Shown here piece after piece: positions 25,093 through 35,087 of a stretch of DNA of 64,000 nt. The stretch's first letter is position 1. Each line of letters starts with the position of its first letter. This DNA is from Aestuariibacter sp. GS-14. Lineage in GTDB: Bacteria > Pseudomonadota > Gammaproteobacteria > Enterobacterales > Alteromonadaceae. Both the position numbers and the translations under genes were made by a program. A model generated the notes under the pieces. The model was given only the letters and a program-made list of their open reading frames with translations. It made no database searches and was not told the DNA's origin. The DNA is taken from assembly GCF_006494365.1 (NCBI RefSeq), contig NZ_VHIP01000009.1:1-64000 (forward strand). Reading direction: 5' to 3'.

Positions 25093-26132
25093 ATTAAAGA
25101 CTGTTGATGCTCATTAGCTCGCTGAGCAGTTTCCTGCATTGCAGCCAATGCATTAGTTAGCAATTGGGGATCCGGTTGTTTTCCCGTGCCATTTTGACTC
25201 AGATAGCGACGCCACACACGTCCGCCTGGCTGCCCCTGGAATAACCCCAACATATGGCGCACTGCATGCCAGGGTTTAAAGTACGGCATATCCTGACGAT
25301 CAATGTAAGTTTGCATGGCAGCCACAATGGCGTCACGGCTCAATACTGTAGCGTTATCGCCATAATAGCGCTTATCTACATCCGCCAGAATATAGGGATT
25401 GGCGTACACTTCACGCCCTATCATTACTCCATCTACATGTTGCAGATGTTCGTCGGTTTGTTCCAGAGTAGTGATGCCACCATTAATCTCTATTGTGAGA
25501 TCGGGATATGCCTGCTTGAGCTGATACACCCGTGGATAATTTAACGGCGGAATATCGCGATTTTCCTTTGGGCTTAAGCCTTTCAGCCATGCCTTTCGGG
25601 CATGCACAATAAAGGTATCACAGCCTGCATTAGCGACTACGTCAATAAACCTGCTGAAATCCTCGTATTCGTCCATGTCATCAATACCGATTCGACACTT
25701 CACCGTTACCGGAATATCAACAGCTTTTTGCATGGCACTCACGCATTCAGCTACCACGTCAGGCTGTGCCATTAAGCAGGCACCAAAACTACCATTTTTT
25801 ACCCGATCTGAAGGACACCCAACATTAATATTCACTTCGTCATAACCGTAGGCCTGGGCTTTTTCTGCACAGCGCGCCATGTCATTCGGATTACTGCCGC
25901 CCAATTGTACGGCAACAGGGTGTTCTTCCTGGTTATAACCAAGGTAGTCGCCTTTACCAAAGATAATCGCGCCGGTTGTTACCATTTCGGTGTAGAGCAG
26001 AGTGTGACGCGAGATCAAACGCAGGAAGTAACGGCAATGGCGATCGGTCCAGTCGAGCATGGGGGCGACGGAAATACACCGGTTAATGGCTTGCCTGCCA
26101 ATCTGTTCCCTACTGCTTTTTAAATCTGACAC
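25086..26132 (-). CDS. dusA: tRNA-dihydrouridine(20/20a) synthase DusA
   Basis: This FMN enzyme reduces U20/U20a in the tRNA D-loop using NADPH. The 348 residues match E. coli DusA closely: SVAPMLDWTDRHCRYFLRLI, TEMVTTGAIIFG, NINVGCPSDRVKNGSFGACLM with the catalytic Cys119, and HARKAWLKGLSPKENR. The frame starts at a GTG (26132), since no in-frame ATG precedes the conserved core, so a GTG start is likely. The stop codon lies within an enhancer-like palindrome of the downstream sigma-54 promoter. Confidence 0.96.
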   Translation of the reverse strand: MSDLKSSREQIGRQAINRCISVAPMLDWTDRHCRYFLRLISRHTLLYTEMVTTGAIIFGKGDYLGYNQEEHPVAVQLGGSNPNDMARCAEKAQAYGYDEVNINVGCPSDRVKNGSFGACLMAQPDVVAECVSAMQKAVDIPVTVKCRIGIDDMDEYEDFSRFIDVVANAGCDTFIVHARKAWLKGLSPKENRDIPPLNYPRVYQLKQAYPDLTIEINGGITTLEQTDEHLQHVDGVMIGREVYANPYILADVDKRYYGDNATVLSRDAIVAAMQTYIDRQDMPYFKPWHAVRHMLGLFQGQPGGRVWRRYLSQNGTGKQPDPQLLTNALAAMQETAQRANEHQQSLIG

Positions 26133-26380
26133 TACGCTTATCTCTCATTTCACGGATTAACAAAAGCCCACTTGCCACGCTAATTTCAAACAACCGAAAA
26201 GTGGGGCGCGAATACTAGCACATATGCCACTTTGGGACACGCTCAAAAAGCACTCGTTTTAGATATCCCCACGCAGCTCGGCCAGCGGCTCGTCACAAAC
26301 TTTACCGGCGCATTTACTGGGACAAACAGAAATCATCACAGCTAATCACTATCTGCAATCATCCCGTACACTTTAGCCTG

Positions 26381-28159
26381 CTACACACCCGTTACATGAA
26401 TCTCTGTAGCATCCCGCTTTTTGACCACCTTGGCCATTAACATTAACAACTGTTTTATCTGCCAATGCGTGTCCAATTGAGATTTGCTTGTATTGCTAAG
26501 GATTAGCCCGAGTCTTTCATACATGTCTTCGCGACCCTGCAAGTCTGCAAACTGTCCGGCGTTTCGAAGGCGATAATAATCGTAGGCAAACGTGATAGCA
26601 GGAAGCTGTAGAATTTCCTCACTGGCAATATCGGTAATGTCCTCCCCCGTTGCCAGTTTTAAGGTTTCACCTATCGAATACTTGTTTATGAATTCAGCCA
26701 GTTCAGCAGGCCATTCCTTTCCCACGTAACGAGAACGTACAACACCGCGCAAATGGGCATCGGTAAAGGCCAGGTAGCTGTCGGAGTTGAGAATATCAGG
26801 ATCCCAGTTAATGTCAGCCGATGCCTCGCGCTGCGCCCATTCAGTTCTGTATAAAGGAAACAGGCTATCGAAGTCTGGAACCGATGATTGAATTACCGTT
26901 TTCACGGTTGCAGAATGGTCGTCGTTCAGTGTAACCAGGCTATAACCTGGTAGCCACGCTGCCAATGAAGGCACTTGTACGTTAACCAAGCCACTTGATT
27001 TTGCAGACTCATATACATCGTAAAGGTGCATATGCCCGGCCATATGGAGCCGCAACCCGGTTTCCGATAATACGTCGGTCGTTGCGGCTGTCGGCATACG
27101 ACGTAACTGCATTCCCGAATCACCGAATATCGAAGCCAGTTCCTCCGCCGTACCGTCATAAAAATCGGCCATCGGAAAATGACTGAATGCCACCAGCCGT
27201 TTATGTTGTTGTCTGGCTCGCTTTACCACGTCGGTAATCCAGCTAACCAGCCCAGGTTTATACCGGACGAGTGAGTTGTAGCCCGCATTGCCTGAGCCTT
27301 TAAAGTTTCGCTGTGTTATCTGGCCAATCGGCTCATACACATTGGCATCGATGGCAAGTAACCAAACATCCTTCTGTGGCTCCACCAGGTAACTGGTATC
27401 TGGCATAAACAAGCAGATGTCGGGCGATTCTGCTTCGCACCACTGCCAACCGCGTTGGCTTAAATCGGCAGTACCAAAAGGCGTTTCATAATACAGATCA
27501 CTGGCATCGGGCATAAATCCATGAGTGCTCATTGCCCGAGTAATCTCACTATAGCCCCATTCGCGCAACGCATCAGAACATTGCCATGCTGAACCATCAT
27601 GACAACGCGGATGATCTGTACTCATTACCGCCACTTCTTCACCACGATTGTCGAGAAAATCAGGCTTCCCACCAGCCCGGGTAAATGGTCTGACAGGGTC
27701 GTGATTGCCATTGATTGCGAAGAAGCGCATCCCATACGTCTTATGGTAGTCATCGAGCAGATTAGCAAGTGCAGTTATGTTAACAGGCTGTCCGTCATCA
27801 GAAAAATCGCCCGGTAACGCAACCAATTTAATCCCTTTAGCGGCAAGATCATCTAACGTTGCGCGAAGTACAAAATAATTCTCATTAAACAATCGTGTAG
27901 AGTGTAACTGAGCTTGCATACTGCGGATGAGTACGGGAGTGCCACTCGCTATTACAGGCAAGTCCACCGAATCCAGTGCCTGAGCGCTTGCAACAAAGTC
28001 ATGTAAATGAATATCAGCTAAAAACGCGATTTGCGAATTCGACTGTTCAGGGACAAACGAGCCGTTTTCCTGCTCAAACTTTCCTGCATAAGAACCGCAG
28101 CCGCCAAGCACAATACAAATAAAAACAAGTAGGCCAGTCTTCTTAAACACGCTGATCAT
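26381..28159 (-). CDS. Calcineurin-like metallophosphoesterase lipoprotein
   Basis: The protein has 592 residues from the ATG at 28159, preceded by AAGGATAAG. The N-terminus is a lipoprotein signal with lipobox LGGC, so the protein is membrane-anchored outside the cytoplasm. The dinuclear metal site of the superfamily is visible: DIHLHD, GDFSDDG, NGNHD and AGHMH, with FSHFP between. The C-terminal ~200 residues are not assigned. The substrate is unknown. It precedes the polysaccharide locus, divergent from the first GH43 gene, and may not belong to it. Confidence 0.85.
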   Translation of the reverse strand: MISVFKKTGLLVFICIVLGGCGSYAGKFEQENGSFVPEQSNSQIAFLADIHLHDFVASAQALDSVDLPVIASGTPVLIRSMQAQLHSTRLFNENYFVLRATLDDLAAKGIKLVALPGDFSDDGQPVNITALANLLDDYHKTYGMRFFAINGNHDPVRPFTRAGGKPDFLDNRGEEVAVMSTDHPRCHDGSAWQCSDALREWGYSEITRAMSTHGFMPDASDLYYETPFGTADLSQRGWQWCEAESPDICLFMPDTSYLVEPQKDVWLLAIDANVYEPIGQITQRNFKGSGNAGYNSLVRYKPGLVSWITDVVKRARQQHKRLVAFSHFPMADFYDGTAEELASIFGDSGMQLRRMPTAATTDVLSETGLRLHMAGHMHLYDVYESAKSSGLVNVQVPSLAAWLPGYSLVTLNDDHSATVKTVIQSSVPDFDSLFPLYRTEWAQREASADINWDPDILNSDSYLAFTDAHLRGVVRSRYVGKEWPAELAEFINKYSIGETLKLATGEDITDIASEEILQLPAITFAYDYYRLRNAGQFADLQGREDMYERLGLILSNTSKSQLDTHWQIKQLLMLMAKVVKKRDATEIHVTGV

Positions 28160-28482
28160 TTTCTTATCCTTTTTGTCCCAACGCCTCATTGGCGGTCTGT
28201 CTATTGCAACTAAGTAATTAAAGACGCACGTACCTTAACTGCGGGGACAGATAGCGGCAGATGTCATAAAAAGTTCATCCGTGACAACACTCTGTATCCC
28301 TCCCTTAAAGCCCCTGCTTATCGTGCGAGTATCGTACGCAGAATTACCTTTTGGATTGTAAAATTTATGTTATTCGATTCCTGTTTATCTTTTTCTTGTT
28401 TTACAGGCTGATAACATTGCCCAACGTCTTGTATCCCTGCATCATGCAAAGCTGTCATCAATAAACATTCAGGGAGCGTGTT

Positions 28483-29607
28483 GTGACGTTTCAACATTCT
28501 TATAAAATGACGTTATCTGCCGTAGTATCGGCAATGCTGTTAAGTGCCTGCGGGCCAGCAAAACAAAATGATACTGCGGCCAGTAATACTCAGGAACCGG
28601 AATCAGCCTCCGCAACAATGAGCAAAGACAAAAGCGGATTGGCAGAACCACTGGTTAGCCATATTTATACGGCCGATCCGTCGGCTCATGTGTTTGAAGG
28701 CCGTTTGTATATCTATCCTTCGCATGACATCGAAGCCGGCATTCCGGAAAACGACAATGGCGATCACTTTGATATGCGCGACTATCACGTGCTATCAATG
28801 GACGAAGTAGGTGGTGAGGTTACCGATCACGGCGTCGCCATTTCGGTAAAAGATATCCCATGGGCTGGCCGCCAGCTTTGGGCGCCCGACGCCGCCTATA
28901 AAGACGGTACTTACTATTTGTATTTCCCGTTAAAAGACAAAAATGATGTGTTCCATATTGGCGCTGCTACCAGCGACAAACCAAGTGGTCCGTTTACGCC
29001 GCAGCCTGAGCCCATAGAAGGCAGTTTCAGCATGGATCCTACCGTGTTTGCAGACGATGACGGCAGTTACTACATGTACTTCGGAGGTATCTGGGGCGGT
29101 CAGTTACAGCGTTATGAAGGTGGCTCTTATAACCCGCAAGACGTGTATCCGGCTGACGATGCGCCAGCGGTAAAACCGCGAATTGCTAAAATGGCAGACG
29201 ACATGCTGTCGTATGCAGAAGCTCCAAGGGAAGTAGAGATCCTCGATAAAGACGGCTCTCCAATTTTGCAAGGCGACAATGACCGACGTTTCTTTGAAGC
29301 CGCCTGGATGCACAAATACCAAGGTAAATATTACTTTTCATACAGCACCGGCGACACACATAAAATCGTTTACGCAACGGGCGACAACCCTTATGGCCCA
29401 TTTACGTACCAGGGCGTGATTTTAAAGCCGGTTTTAGGCTGGACCAATCACCACTCCATCGCCGAGTTTAAAGGCAAATGGTATCTGTTCTATCACGACA
29501 GCTCTTTGTCGGGCGGACAAACACACCTGCGCAGCGTGAAAATGACCGAACTGACGTATAACCCGGATGGCACTATTGTGACCATCGATCCGTACCTGGA
29601 GCCATAA
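28483..29607 (+). CDS. GH43 family glycosidase, lipoprotein
   Basis: This is probably a surface-anchored beta-xylosidase or alpha-L-arabinofuranosidase acting on xylan-derived oligosaccharides. The GTG start has GGGAG at good spacing. A lipobox LSAC with Cys23 follows the signal peptide. The five-bladed propeller (about 57-370) has the inverting-enzyme triad of GH43: Asp65 (TADPSAHVF, base), Asp185 (SMDPTVFADD, pKa modulator) and Glu272 (FFEAAWMH, acid). The exact subfamily and specificity cannot be settled by eye. The MFS porter gene starts 2 nt after its stop, so they form an operon. Confidence 0.88.
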   Translation: MTFQHSYKMTLSAVVSAMLLSACGPAKQNDTAASNTQEPESASATMSKDKSGLAEPLVSHIYTADPSAHVFEGRLYIYPSHDIEAGIPENDNGDHFDMRDYHVLSMDEVGGEVTDHGVAISVKDIPWAGRQLWAPDAAYKDGTYYLYFPLKDKNDVFHIGAATSDKPSGPFTPQPEPIEGSFSMDPTVFADDDGSYYMYFGGIWGGQLQRYEGGSYNPQDVYPADDAPAVKPRIAKMADDMLSYAEAPREVEILDKDGSPILQGDNDRRFFEAAWMHKYQGKYYFSYSTGDTHKIVYATGDNPYGPFTYQGVILKPVLGWTNHHSIAEFKGKWYLFYHDSSLSGGQTHLRSVKMTELTYNPDGTIVTIDPYLEP

Positions 29608-29609
29608 TC

Positions 29610-31037
29610 ATGTTGGAAAGCACGATGTCTTCTACTCCTTCCGCCACCAGCAATGACAACATTGCCTTTGTGGTATTCATTAGTGTTGTGGCTACCATTG
29701 GTGGTTTCTTGTTTGGCTTTGATAGTGGCGTAATAAACGGTACTGTGGATGGCTTGCAAAAAGCCTTTAACTCAGCCAGCGCAGGCACCGGATTTAATGT
29801 ATCCAGTATGCTGCTTGGCTGTGCGGTAGGTGCCTTCTTTGCTGGTCGCTTCGCAGACAAGTACGGCCGTCGTACTCTGTTAATCGTTGCCGCTGTATTG
29901 TTTATAGTGAGTGCCTGGGGTTCAGGTATTGCTACATCTTCTTTTGAGTTTGTGATTTACCGTGTATTAGGTGGCCTGGCAGTAGGTGCTGCATCGGTAA
30001 TGGCGCCCGCCTACATTTCAGAGGTATCCCCTGCTCGCTACCGCGGCATGCTAACCAGTATTCAGCAGATCGCGATCATTAGCGGCCTGTTCGCAGCTTT
30101 TTTAAGTAACTACTTGCTTGCTGGTGAAGCTGCCGGTTCAACTAATACTCTGTGGATGAACTACGAAGCCTGGCGCTGGATGTTCTGGATTGAGCTGATC
30201 CCGGCATTTCTATTTTTCATTATGCTGTGGTTTATTCCGGAAAGTCCGCGCTTCCTGGTATCAAGCGGCGCAACTGACAAAGCAACCAGTGTACTGACTA
30301 AGCTGCAAGGCAGTGAAGCTGCTACACGTAAACTGGCAGAAATAAAACAATCGCTTGCCAGTGACCACCAGCCTCGCTTGTCAGATTTGAAGGAAAAAGC
30401 AACCGGTAAGATTCGCCCAATTGTGTGGGTAGGCATCGGCCTGGCAACATTCCAGCAATTGGTTGGCATAAACGTAGTGTTTTATTACGGCGCGGTATTG
30501 TGGCAAGCAGTTGGCTTTTCAGAGTCAGACGCTCTGCTAATTAACGTACTAAGTGGCGCAATAAGTATTGCTGCCTGCGTGATCACATTATTGGTAATAG
30601 ACAAAATTGGCCGAAAACCACTGCTGAAATGGGGTTCCATTGGCATGGCAGTTACGTTGTCGGTAATGGTGGTTGCGTTTTTGAATGCCAGCCAGTCAGC
30701 TGATGGCAAGTTAATATTGGGCGACTGGGGTACAACCGCGCTGGTTGCAGCCAACCTGTATGTATTCTTCTTTAACCTGTCGTGGGGCCCGGTGATGTGG
30801 GTAATGCTGGGTGAGATGTTCCCGAACCAAATTCGCGGCTCTGGGTTAGCCGTAAGCGGACTGGTGCAATGGGGTTCTAACTTTGTGATCACCTATACCT
30901 TCCCAATGCTGTTAGCAGGTATTGGACTGGCCGGTGCTTATGGATTCTACGCTCTGTTTGCCTTGTTGTCGGTGTTCTTTGTAGTAAAACTGGTTCATGA
31001 AACCAAAGGCAAAGAACTGGAGCACATGGAAGGTTAA
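29610..31037 (+). CDS. Sugar porter of the major facilitator superfamily (xylose/H+ symporter type)
   Basis: The 475-residue inner-membrane transporter has twelve hydrophobic spans. Sugar-porter signatures are present: GFLFGFDSGVINGT in helix 1, GRFADKYGRR after helix 2, PESPRFL after helix 6, GQ-type FQQLVGINVVFYYG in helix 7, and WGPVMWVMLGEMFPNQIRG in helix 10. The family imports monosaccharides by proton symport; with the GH43 gene immediately upstream and xylA/xylB nearby, xylose or arabinose is the likely cargo. The start could be 29610 or the ATG at 29625 (GGAAAG upstream). A terminator follows. Confidence 0.9.
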   Translation: MLESTMSSTPSATSNDNIAFVVFISVVATIGGFLFGFDSGVINGTVDGLQKAFNSASAGTGFNVSSMLLGCAVGAFFAGRFADKYGRRTLLIVAAVLFIVSAWGSGIATSSFEFVIYRVLGGLAVGAASVMAPAYISEVSPARYRGMLTSIQQIAIISGLFAAFLSNYLLAGEAAGSTNTLWMNYEAWRWMFWIELIPAFLFFIMLWFIPESPRFLVSSGATDKATSVLTKLQGSEAATRKLAEIKQSLASDHQPRLSDLKEKATGKIRPIVWVGIGLATFQQLVGINVVFYYGAVLWQAVGFSESDALLINVLSGAISIAACVITLLVIDKIGRKPLLKWGSIGMAVTLSVMVVAFLNASQSADGKLILGDWGTTALVAANLYVFFFNLSWGPVMWVMLGEMFPNQIRGSGLAVSGLVQWGSNFVITYTFPMLLAGIGLAGAYGFYALFALLSVFFVVKLVHETKGKELEHMEG

Positions 31038-31056
31038 TCTGCACATCGCGTGCTAT

Positions 31057-31098
31057 AAGCCCGGCCTTGATTTGACCCCAAGCGCCGGGCTTTTTTTA
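31057..31098 (+). terminator. Rho-independent terminator after the sugar porter
   Basis: AAGCCCGGC (31057-31065) and GCCGGGCTT (31084-31092) form a 9-bp stem followed by a run of T. Confidence 0.88.
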
Positions 31099-31117
31099 TC
31101 TTGATGTATACCGCAAC

Positions 31118-32134
31118 TTACAAGGCTTCAATCTCGTTGCTGTAATGCAATCCAAGGGCATAGCGAATACGGTCGAGTGTATCCATCACGCCAATGCTAT
31201 CAGCATGGGACATACGTTCATCACTCAGTGTACTGCCCCCTATTAATTGCATAGTGGCGGCAATTTGATATTCAAAGCCGTTAGCCTGATGGCTAAATTG
31301 CTGAGTTTCTACGGGTTTGCCAATGGGATCAGCAATAGGAGCACCGTCGACAAACAGGCTACAAGCATTACCTTCCCAAAAGCGTCCGCGCACATGGATA
31401 TATCCCTTATTGCCATGTATGGTCATTACATTGCTACAATGCGCATCAATCGTACTCACAAACTGACTTACCACACCGGAGTCATACTGCAGGGTAACAA
31501 AGGTATTGTGATCAACTTTTTCACCAACCGGGGTCGCCAGTGCGCTCACACCTACCGGGTGTTCGCCAAGTAAATACTGACTAATGCTTACGCTGTAAAC
31601 ACCGAGATCCAGTAAGCTGCCCCCTGCTAAAGCGGGATTAAGCAAGCGGTGTGACGGCTCGCCGTTAAATACAAAGCCAATTTGCGAGGTAATATACTGC
31701 AATTTTCCGATACGCCCCTGCTCAATCCAGGCTTTTACTTTGGCAAAACACGGCATAAAGCGACTCCACAACGCCTCCTGAAATACGCAGTTATTTTGCT
31801 CAGCCAATTTAACCAATTCCCTGGTTTGCGCCGCATTCACTGTTAACGGCTTTTCCAGCAACAAGTGTTTGCCAGCAGCGAGCACGGCACGAGCCACAGG
31901 GTAGTGATGGCTGTGAGGCGTAGCGATATACACCAGGTCAACTTTCGGATCGTCTATGAGTGCCTGATAACTGCTGTGCAGTACTTTTGCGCCATTTTTA
32001 AGCACAAAATCCTGCCCACGTTGTGCATTTCTGCTTGCCACAGCGTACAGCTCCCCTTGCGGTAACACGTTCAAGGCATCGGCAAAGGTTTGGGCAATAT
32101 TACCCGGGCCAATCACGCCCCAGCGGTAAGTCAT
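31118..32134 (-). CDS. Gfo/Idh/MocA family NAD(P)-dependent oxidoreductase
   Basis: The protein has 338 residues from the ATG at 32134, chosen because the Rossmann fold starts right after it (RWGVIGPGNIAQTFADAL); a longer frame has 33 extra residues that do not resemble the family. The EKPLTVNA motif, whose lysine is catalytic, and YIATPHSHHYP are present. Relatives include dihydrodiol dehydrogenases and NADP-dependent D-xylose dehydrogenases, so a sugar or sugar-acid substrate fits the locus, but the specificity is unknown. The gene is divergent from the GH2 gene. Confidence 0.87.
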   Translation of the reverse strand: MTYRWGVIGPGNIAQTFADALNVLPQGELYAVASRNAQRGQDFVLKNGAKVLHSSYQALIDDPKVDLVYIATPHSHHYPVARAVLAAGKHLLLEKPLTVNAAQTRELVKLAEQNNCVFQEALWSRFMPCFAKVKAWIEQGRIGKLQYITSQIGFVFNGEPSHRLLNPALAGGSLLDLGVYSVSISQYLLGEHPVGVSALATPVGEKVDHNTFVTLQYDSGVVSQFVSTIDAHCSNVMTIHGNKGYIHVRGRFWEGNACSLFVDGAPIADPIGKPVETQQFSHQANGFEYQIAATMQLIGGSTLSDERMSHADSIGVMDTLDRIRYALGLHYSNEIEAL

Positions 32135-32318
32135 AATGTGTATTCCGTTTTGTATTGGGCCAGTAAAACCTAAGGTTACCCTGCCCGTTAGTGCCATGGG
32201 TAACATGCAGGCTTCAGAAATTTCGTAATGCATTTACTTAATCTGCAATTGCCTTTTATCTAAACAGCATGCCTGTATATTGGCAACTTGTATTACAAAT
32301 GTTAATAAGGAACAAGGC

Positions 32319-35045
32319 ATGCCTGTTTACACGTTTATTGCGCGGCTGGTCATTTGCGCAGCAATCCTAACCATTTCAGGTGTCTCTGCCAGCCCTCGCG
32401 AACGTGTAGACTTAAACAGCAACTGGCGCTTTTTCCGCTATGCCGACAACCAGCAGCCCGATGCGCTGCAGTATGACACGCGTCCGGCCATTGAGGGATT
32501 TAACGACAGCCAGGCTGCTGATACCCGCCCCACTGATGCAGTGTCTGTAGCGAGTCAGCAGCATGTGCTTAAACCCTGGCTCCTTCCTTCAGGCAACGCG
32601 TTTATTGCGGATCCCGAAAAACGCCATACGCGTCCGGCTGGTAACCCTGGCGAGGACTTCCCTTTTGTGCAGCCGGACTATAACGATGCAAACTGGCAGG
32701 CTGTAACCCTGCCTCACGACTGGGCAATTGCCGGCCCATTTTACACCGGCGACAACCCCAAAGTGGGTGGGGGTATGGGACGCTTGCCCAGCCATGGTGT
32801 AGCCTGGTATCGCAAGCAGTTTTCGCTATCCAATGACGATGCAGGCAAGCAAATTTACCTGCATATCGACGGCGCCATGTCGTATTCAATGGTGTGGTTA
32901 AACGGCCATCTGGTGGGCGGCTGGCCTTACGGTTATAGCTCTTATCAACTGGATCTCACGCCCTATCTGTCGAAAACGGGTGTGAACCAATTAGCTATTC
33001 GTTTAGACAATCCGCCTCAATCGTCGCGCTGGTACCCGGGAGCCGGGCTGTATCGCAATGTGTGGCTGGAAAAAACTGCGCCCATTCACGTGAGCCAGTG
33101 GGGCACCCAGGTAATTACGCCGCAGGTGTCGGCAAGCAATGCAGATATTTCAATCTCAACGTCAGTCACCAACAACACCGCTTCGGCGCAAACGGTGAAT
33201 ATTCAGCATGCCATTTTCGAACTCTCAATCACTGATGAATTAAGCCCAGCACCAGTGGTAACACTCGCACCTCAGGCCGTAACGGTATCTGCTGGTAAAC
33301 ATCATACTTCCTCTGCCTTTGCCACACTGGCGAATCCCAAATTGTGGGGCCCTGTGCCACAGCAAACACCCCACCGCTATGCACTCGTGACCACGATTAC
33401 TGAAAGCAAAGAAAACGGACGTGTACTCGACGAGTACACTACACCTTTTGGTATTCGCGACTTGCAGTTTGATCCTAATGAAGGTGTTTTTATTAACGGT
33501 GAACACATTGCGCTGCAAGGTGTGAATCAGCACCATGATTTAGGTGCACTAGGCGCAGCGTTTAATGTGCGAGCGGCTGAACGCCAATTACAGATATTGC
33601 AGGAAATGGGGGTTAACGCCATCCGTATGGCGCATAACCCACCCGCACCAGAACTCCTTTCCCTAACCGATAAAATGGGCATCCTGGTATTAAATGAGTC
33701 CTTTGACAGTTGGTACAAGAAAAAGACCCCGCTTGATTTTCACCTGATTTTTGCCGACTGGCACGAGCAGGATTTACGCGCGGTGGTGCGCAGGGATAAA
33801 AACCATCCGTCGGTGATCATGTGGTACATCGGCAATGAGGTAGGCGAGCAATACACCGATCAGGCGGGTGCCGATGTAGCATTGGCATTAAAAGCGATAG
33901 TGAAAAGTGAAGATCCCACCCGCCCGGTGACGGCATCGATGAACTGGGCAAAAGCCGATTTTCCGTTCAGCGCCGCTATGGATTTAATCAGCCTGAATTA
34001 TCAGGGTGAAGGTATTCGTCAGGCACCTGAATTTGAAGGCACAAACCGCATTCGCACGCCGCCATCTTACCCGGCATTTCACGAGGCCCATCCGGATAAA
34101 GTGATATTGTCGAGCGAAACGGCATCGGCATTCAGTTCGCGGGGGATATACCTGTTTCCGGTTAGCCCGGACATCAGTGCGCCCGTGCGTGATGGCCGCG
34201 GTGGGGATTCCCGTATTCATCAGGTAAGCAGCTATGAATTACATGCCGTGGATTTTGGCTCATCCGCCGACAAAGTATTTCGCTATATCGACACTCACCC
34301 TTATGTGGCGGGACAGTTTGTATGGAATGGATTTGATTACATTGGCGAACCCACGCCCTATTATGCCGCACGCAGTTCCTACTCCGGCATGATTGATTTG
34401 GCAGGCTTTAAAAAGGATCGCTTCTATTTATACCAAAGCCAGTGGCGGGCTGATTTACCCATGGCGCATTTGTTACCCCACTGGAACTGGCAAGGACGCG
34501 AGGGCGAAATTACACCTATTCACGTGTTCACCTCTGGCGATGAAGCCGAGCTATTTATTAATGGGCAGTCGAAAGGACGCAAGATAAAAGCGCCGCTGGA
34601 GTACCGTTTGCGCTTCGACGATATTCGTTACACACCCGGCACTGTTGAAGTAGTGGCTTATAAAAACGGCAAACCCTGGGCGCATGATAAGGTGGAAACC
34701 ACCGGGCCAGCTGCTGGTATCAGGTTGTCTGCCGATCGCAGTGTGATCAATGCTGATGGCACCGATTTGTCGTTTATTACAGCAGATATAGTTGATGCAG
34801 AGGGGCGAATTGTACCCACAGCCACCCATAACGTCGCGTTTTCCATTGCCGGCCCCGGACGCATCATAGCCACCGATAATGGCGACTCAACCGACTTCAC
34901 GCCATTTGTGTCGCAGCAGCGCAACGCTTTTAGCGGCAAAGTACTGGTAATTATCCAAAGCGAACAAGCTGATTTGGGTAACATTACAGTGACAGCAACC
35001 AGTCCACAACTGAACCCTGCAACCATTCAGGTTCGGTCCAGATAA
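32319..35045 (+). CDS. GH2 family glycoside hydrolase (beta-galactosidase type, DUF4982)
   Basis: The protein has 908 residues from the ATG at 32319, which follows AAGGA; it begins with a signal peptide ending near SVSA-SPRE. The sugar-binding jelly roll (about 20-260) contains RVDLNSNWRF and LPHDW. An Ig-like domain and a TIM barrel follow, with the acid/base Glu507 in WYIGNEVGE and the nucleophile Glu600 in LSSETAS. After the barrel come a DUF4982 domain and an invasin/Big-like Ig domain (about 790-900). The retaining mechanism is known for GH2; substrates could be galactosides, arabinosides or glucuronides on hemicellulose side chains. Confidence 0.9.
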   Translation: MPVYTFIARLVICAAILTISGVSASPRERVDLNSNWRFFRYADNQQPDALQYDTRPAIEGFNDSQAADTRPTDAVSVASQQHVLKPWLLPSGNAFIADPEKRHTRPAGNPGEDFPFVQPDYNDANWQAVTLPHDWAIAGPFYTGDNPKVGGGMGRLPSHGVAWYRKQFSLSNDDAGKQIYLHIDGAMSYSMVWLNGHLVGGWPYGYSSYQLDLTPYLSKTGVNQLAIRLDNPPQSSRWYPGAGLYRNVWLEKTAPIHVSQWGTQVITPQVSASNADISISTSVTNNTASAQTVNIQHAIFELSITDELSPAPVVTLAPQAVTVSAGKHHTSSAFATLANPKLWGPVPQQTPHRYALVTTITESKENGRVLDEYTTPFGIRDLQFDPNEGVFINGEHIALQGVNQHHDLGALGAAFNVRAAERQLQILQEMGVNAIRMAHNPPAPELLSLTDKMGILVLNESFDSWYKKKTPLDFHLIFADWHEQDLRAVVRRDKNHPSVIMWYIGNEVGEQYTDQAGADVALALKAIVKSEDPTRPVTASMNWAKADFPFSAAMDLISLNYQGEGIRQAPEFEGTNRIRTPPSYPAFHEAHPDKVILSSETASAFSSRGIYLFPVSPDISAPVRDGRGGDSRIHQVSSYELHAVDFGSSADKVFRYIDTHPYVAGQFVWNGFDYIGEPTPYYAARSSYSGMIDLAGFKKDRFYLYQSQWRADLPMAHLLPHWNWQGREGEITPIHVFTSGDEAELFINGQSKGRKIKAPLEYRLRFDDIRYTPGTVEVVAYKNGKPWAHDKVETTGPAAGIRLSADRSVINADGTDLSFITADIVDAEGRIVPTATHNVAFSIAGPGRIIATDNGDSTDFTPFVSQQRNAFSGKVLVIIQSEQADLGNITVTATSPQLNPATIQVRSR

Positions 35046-35087
35046 CGTATTTGGTATAGAGCCGCCTGTAAATGAGAACGTGCGAAG

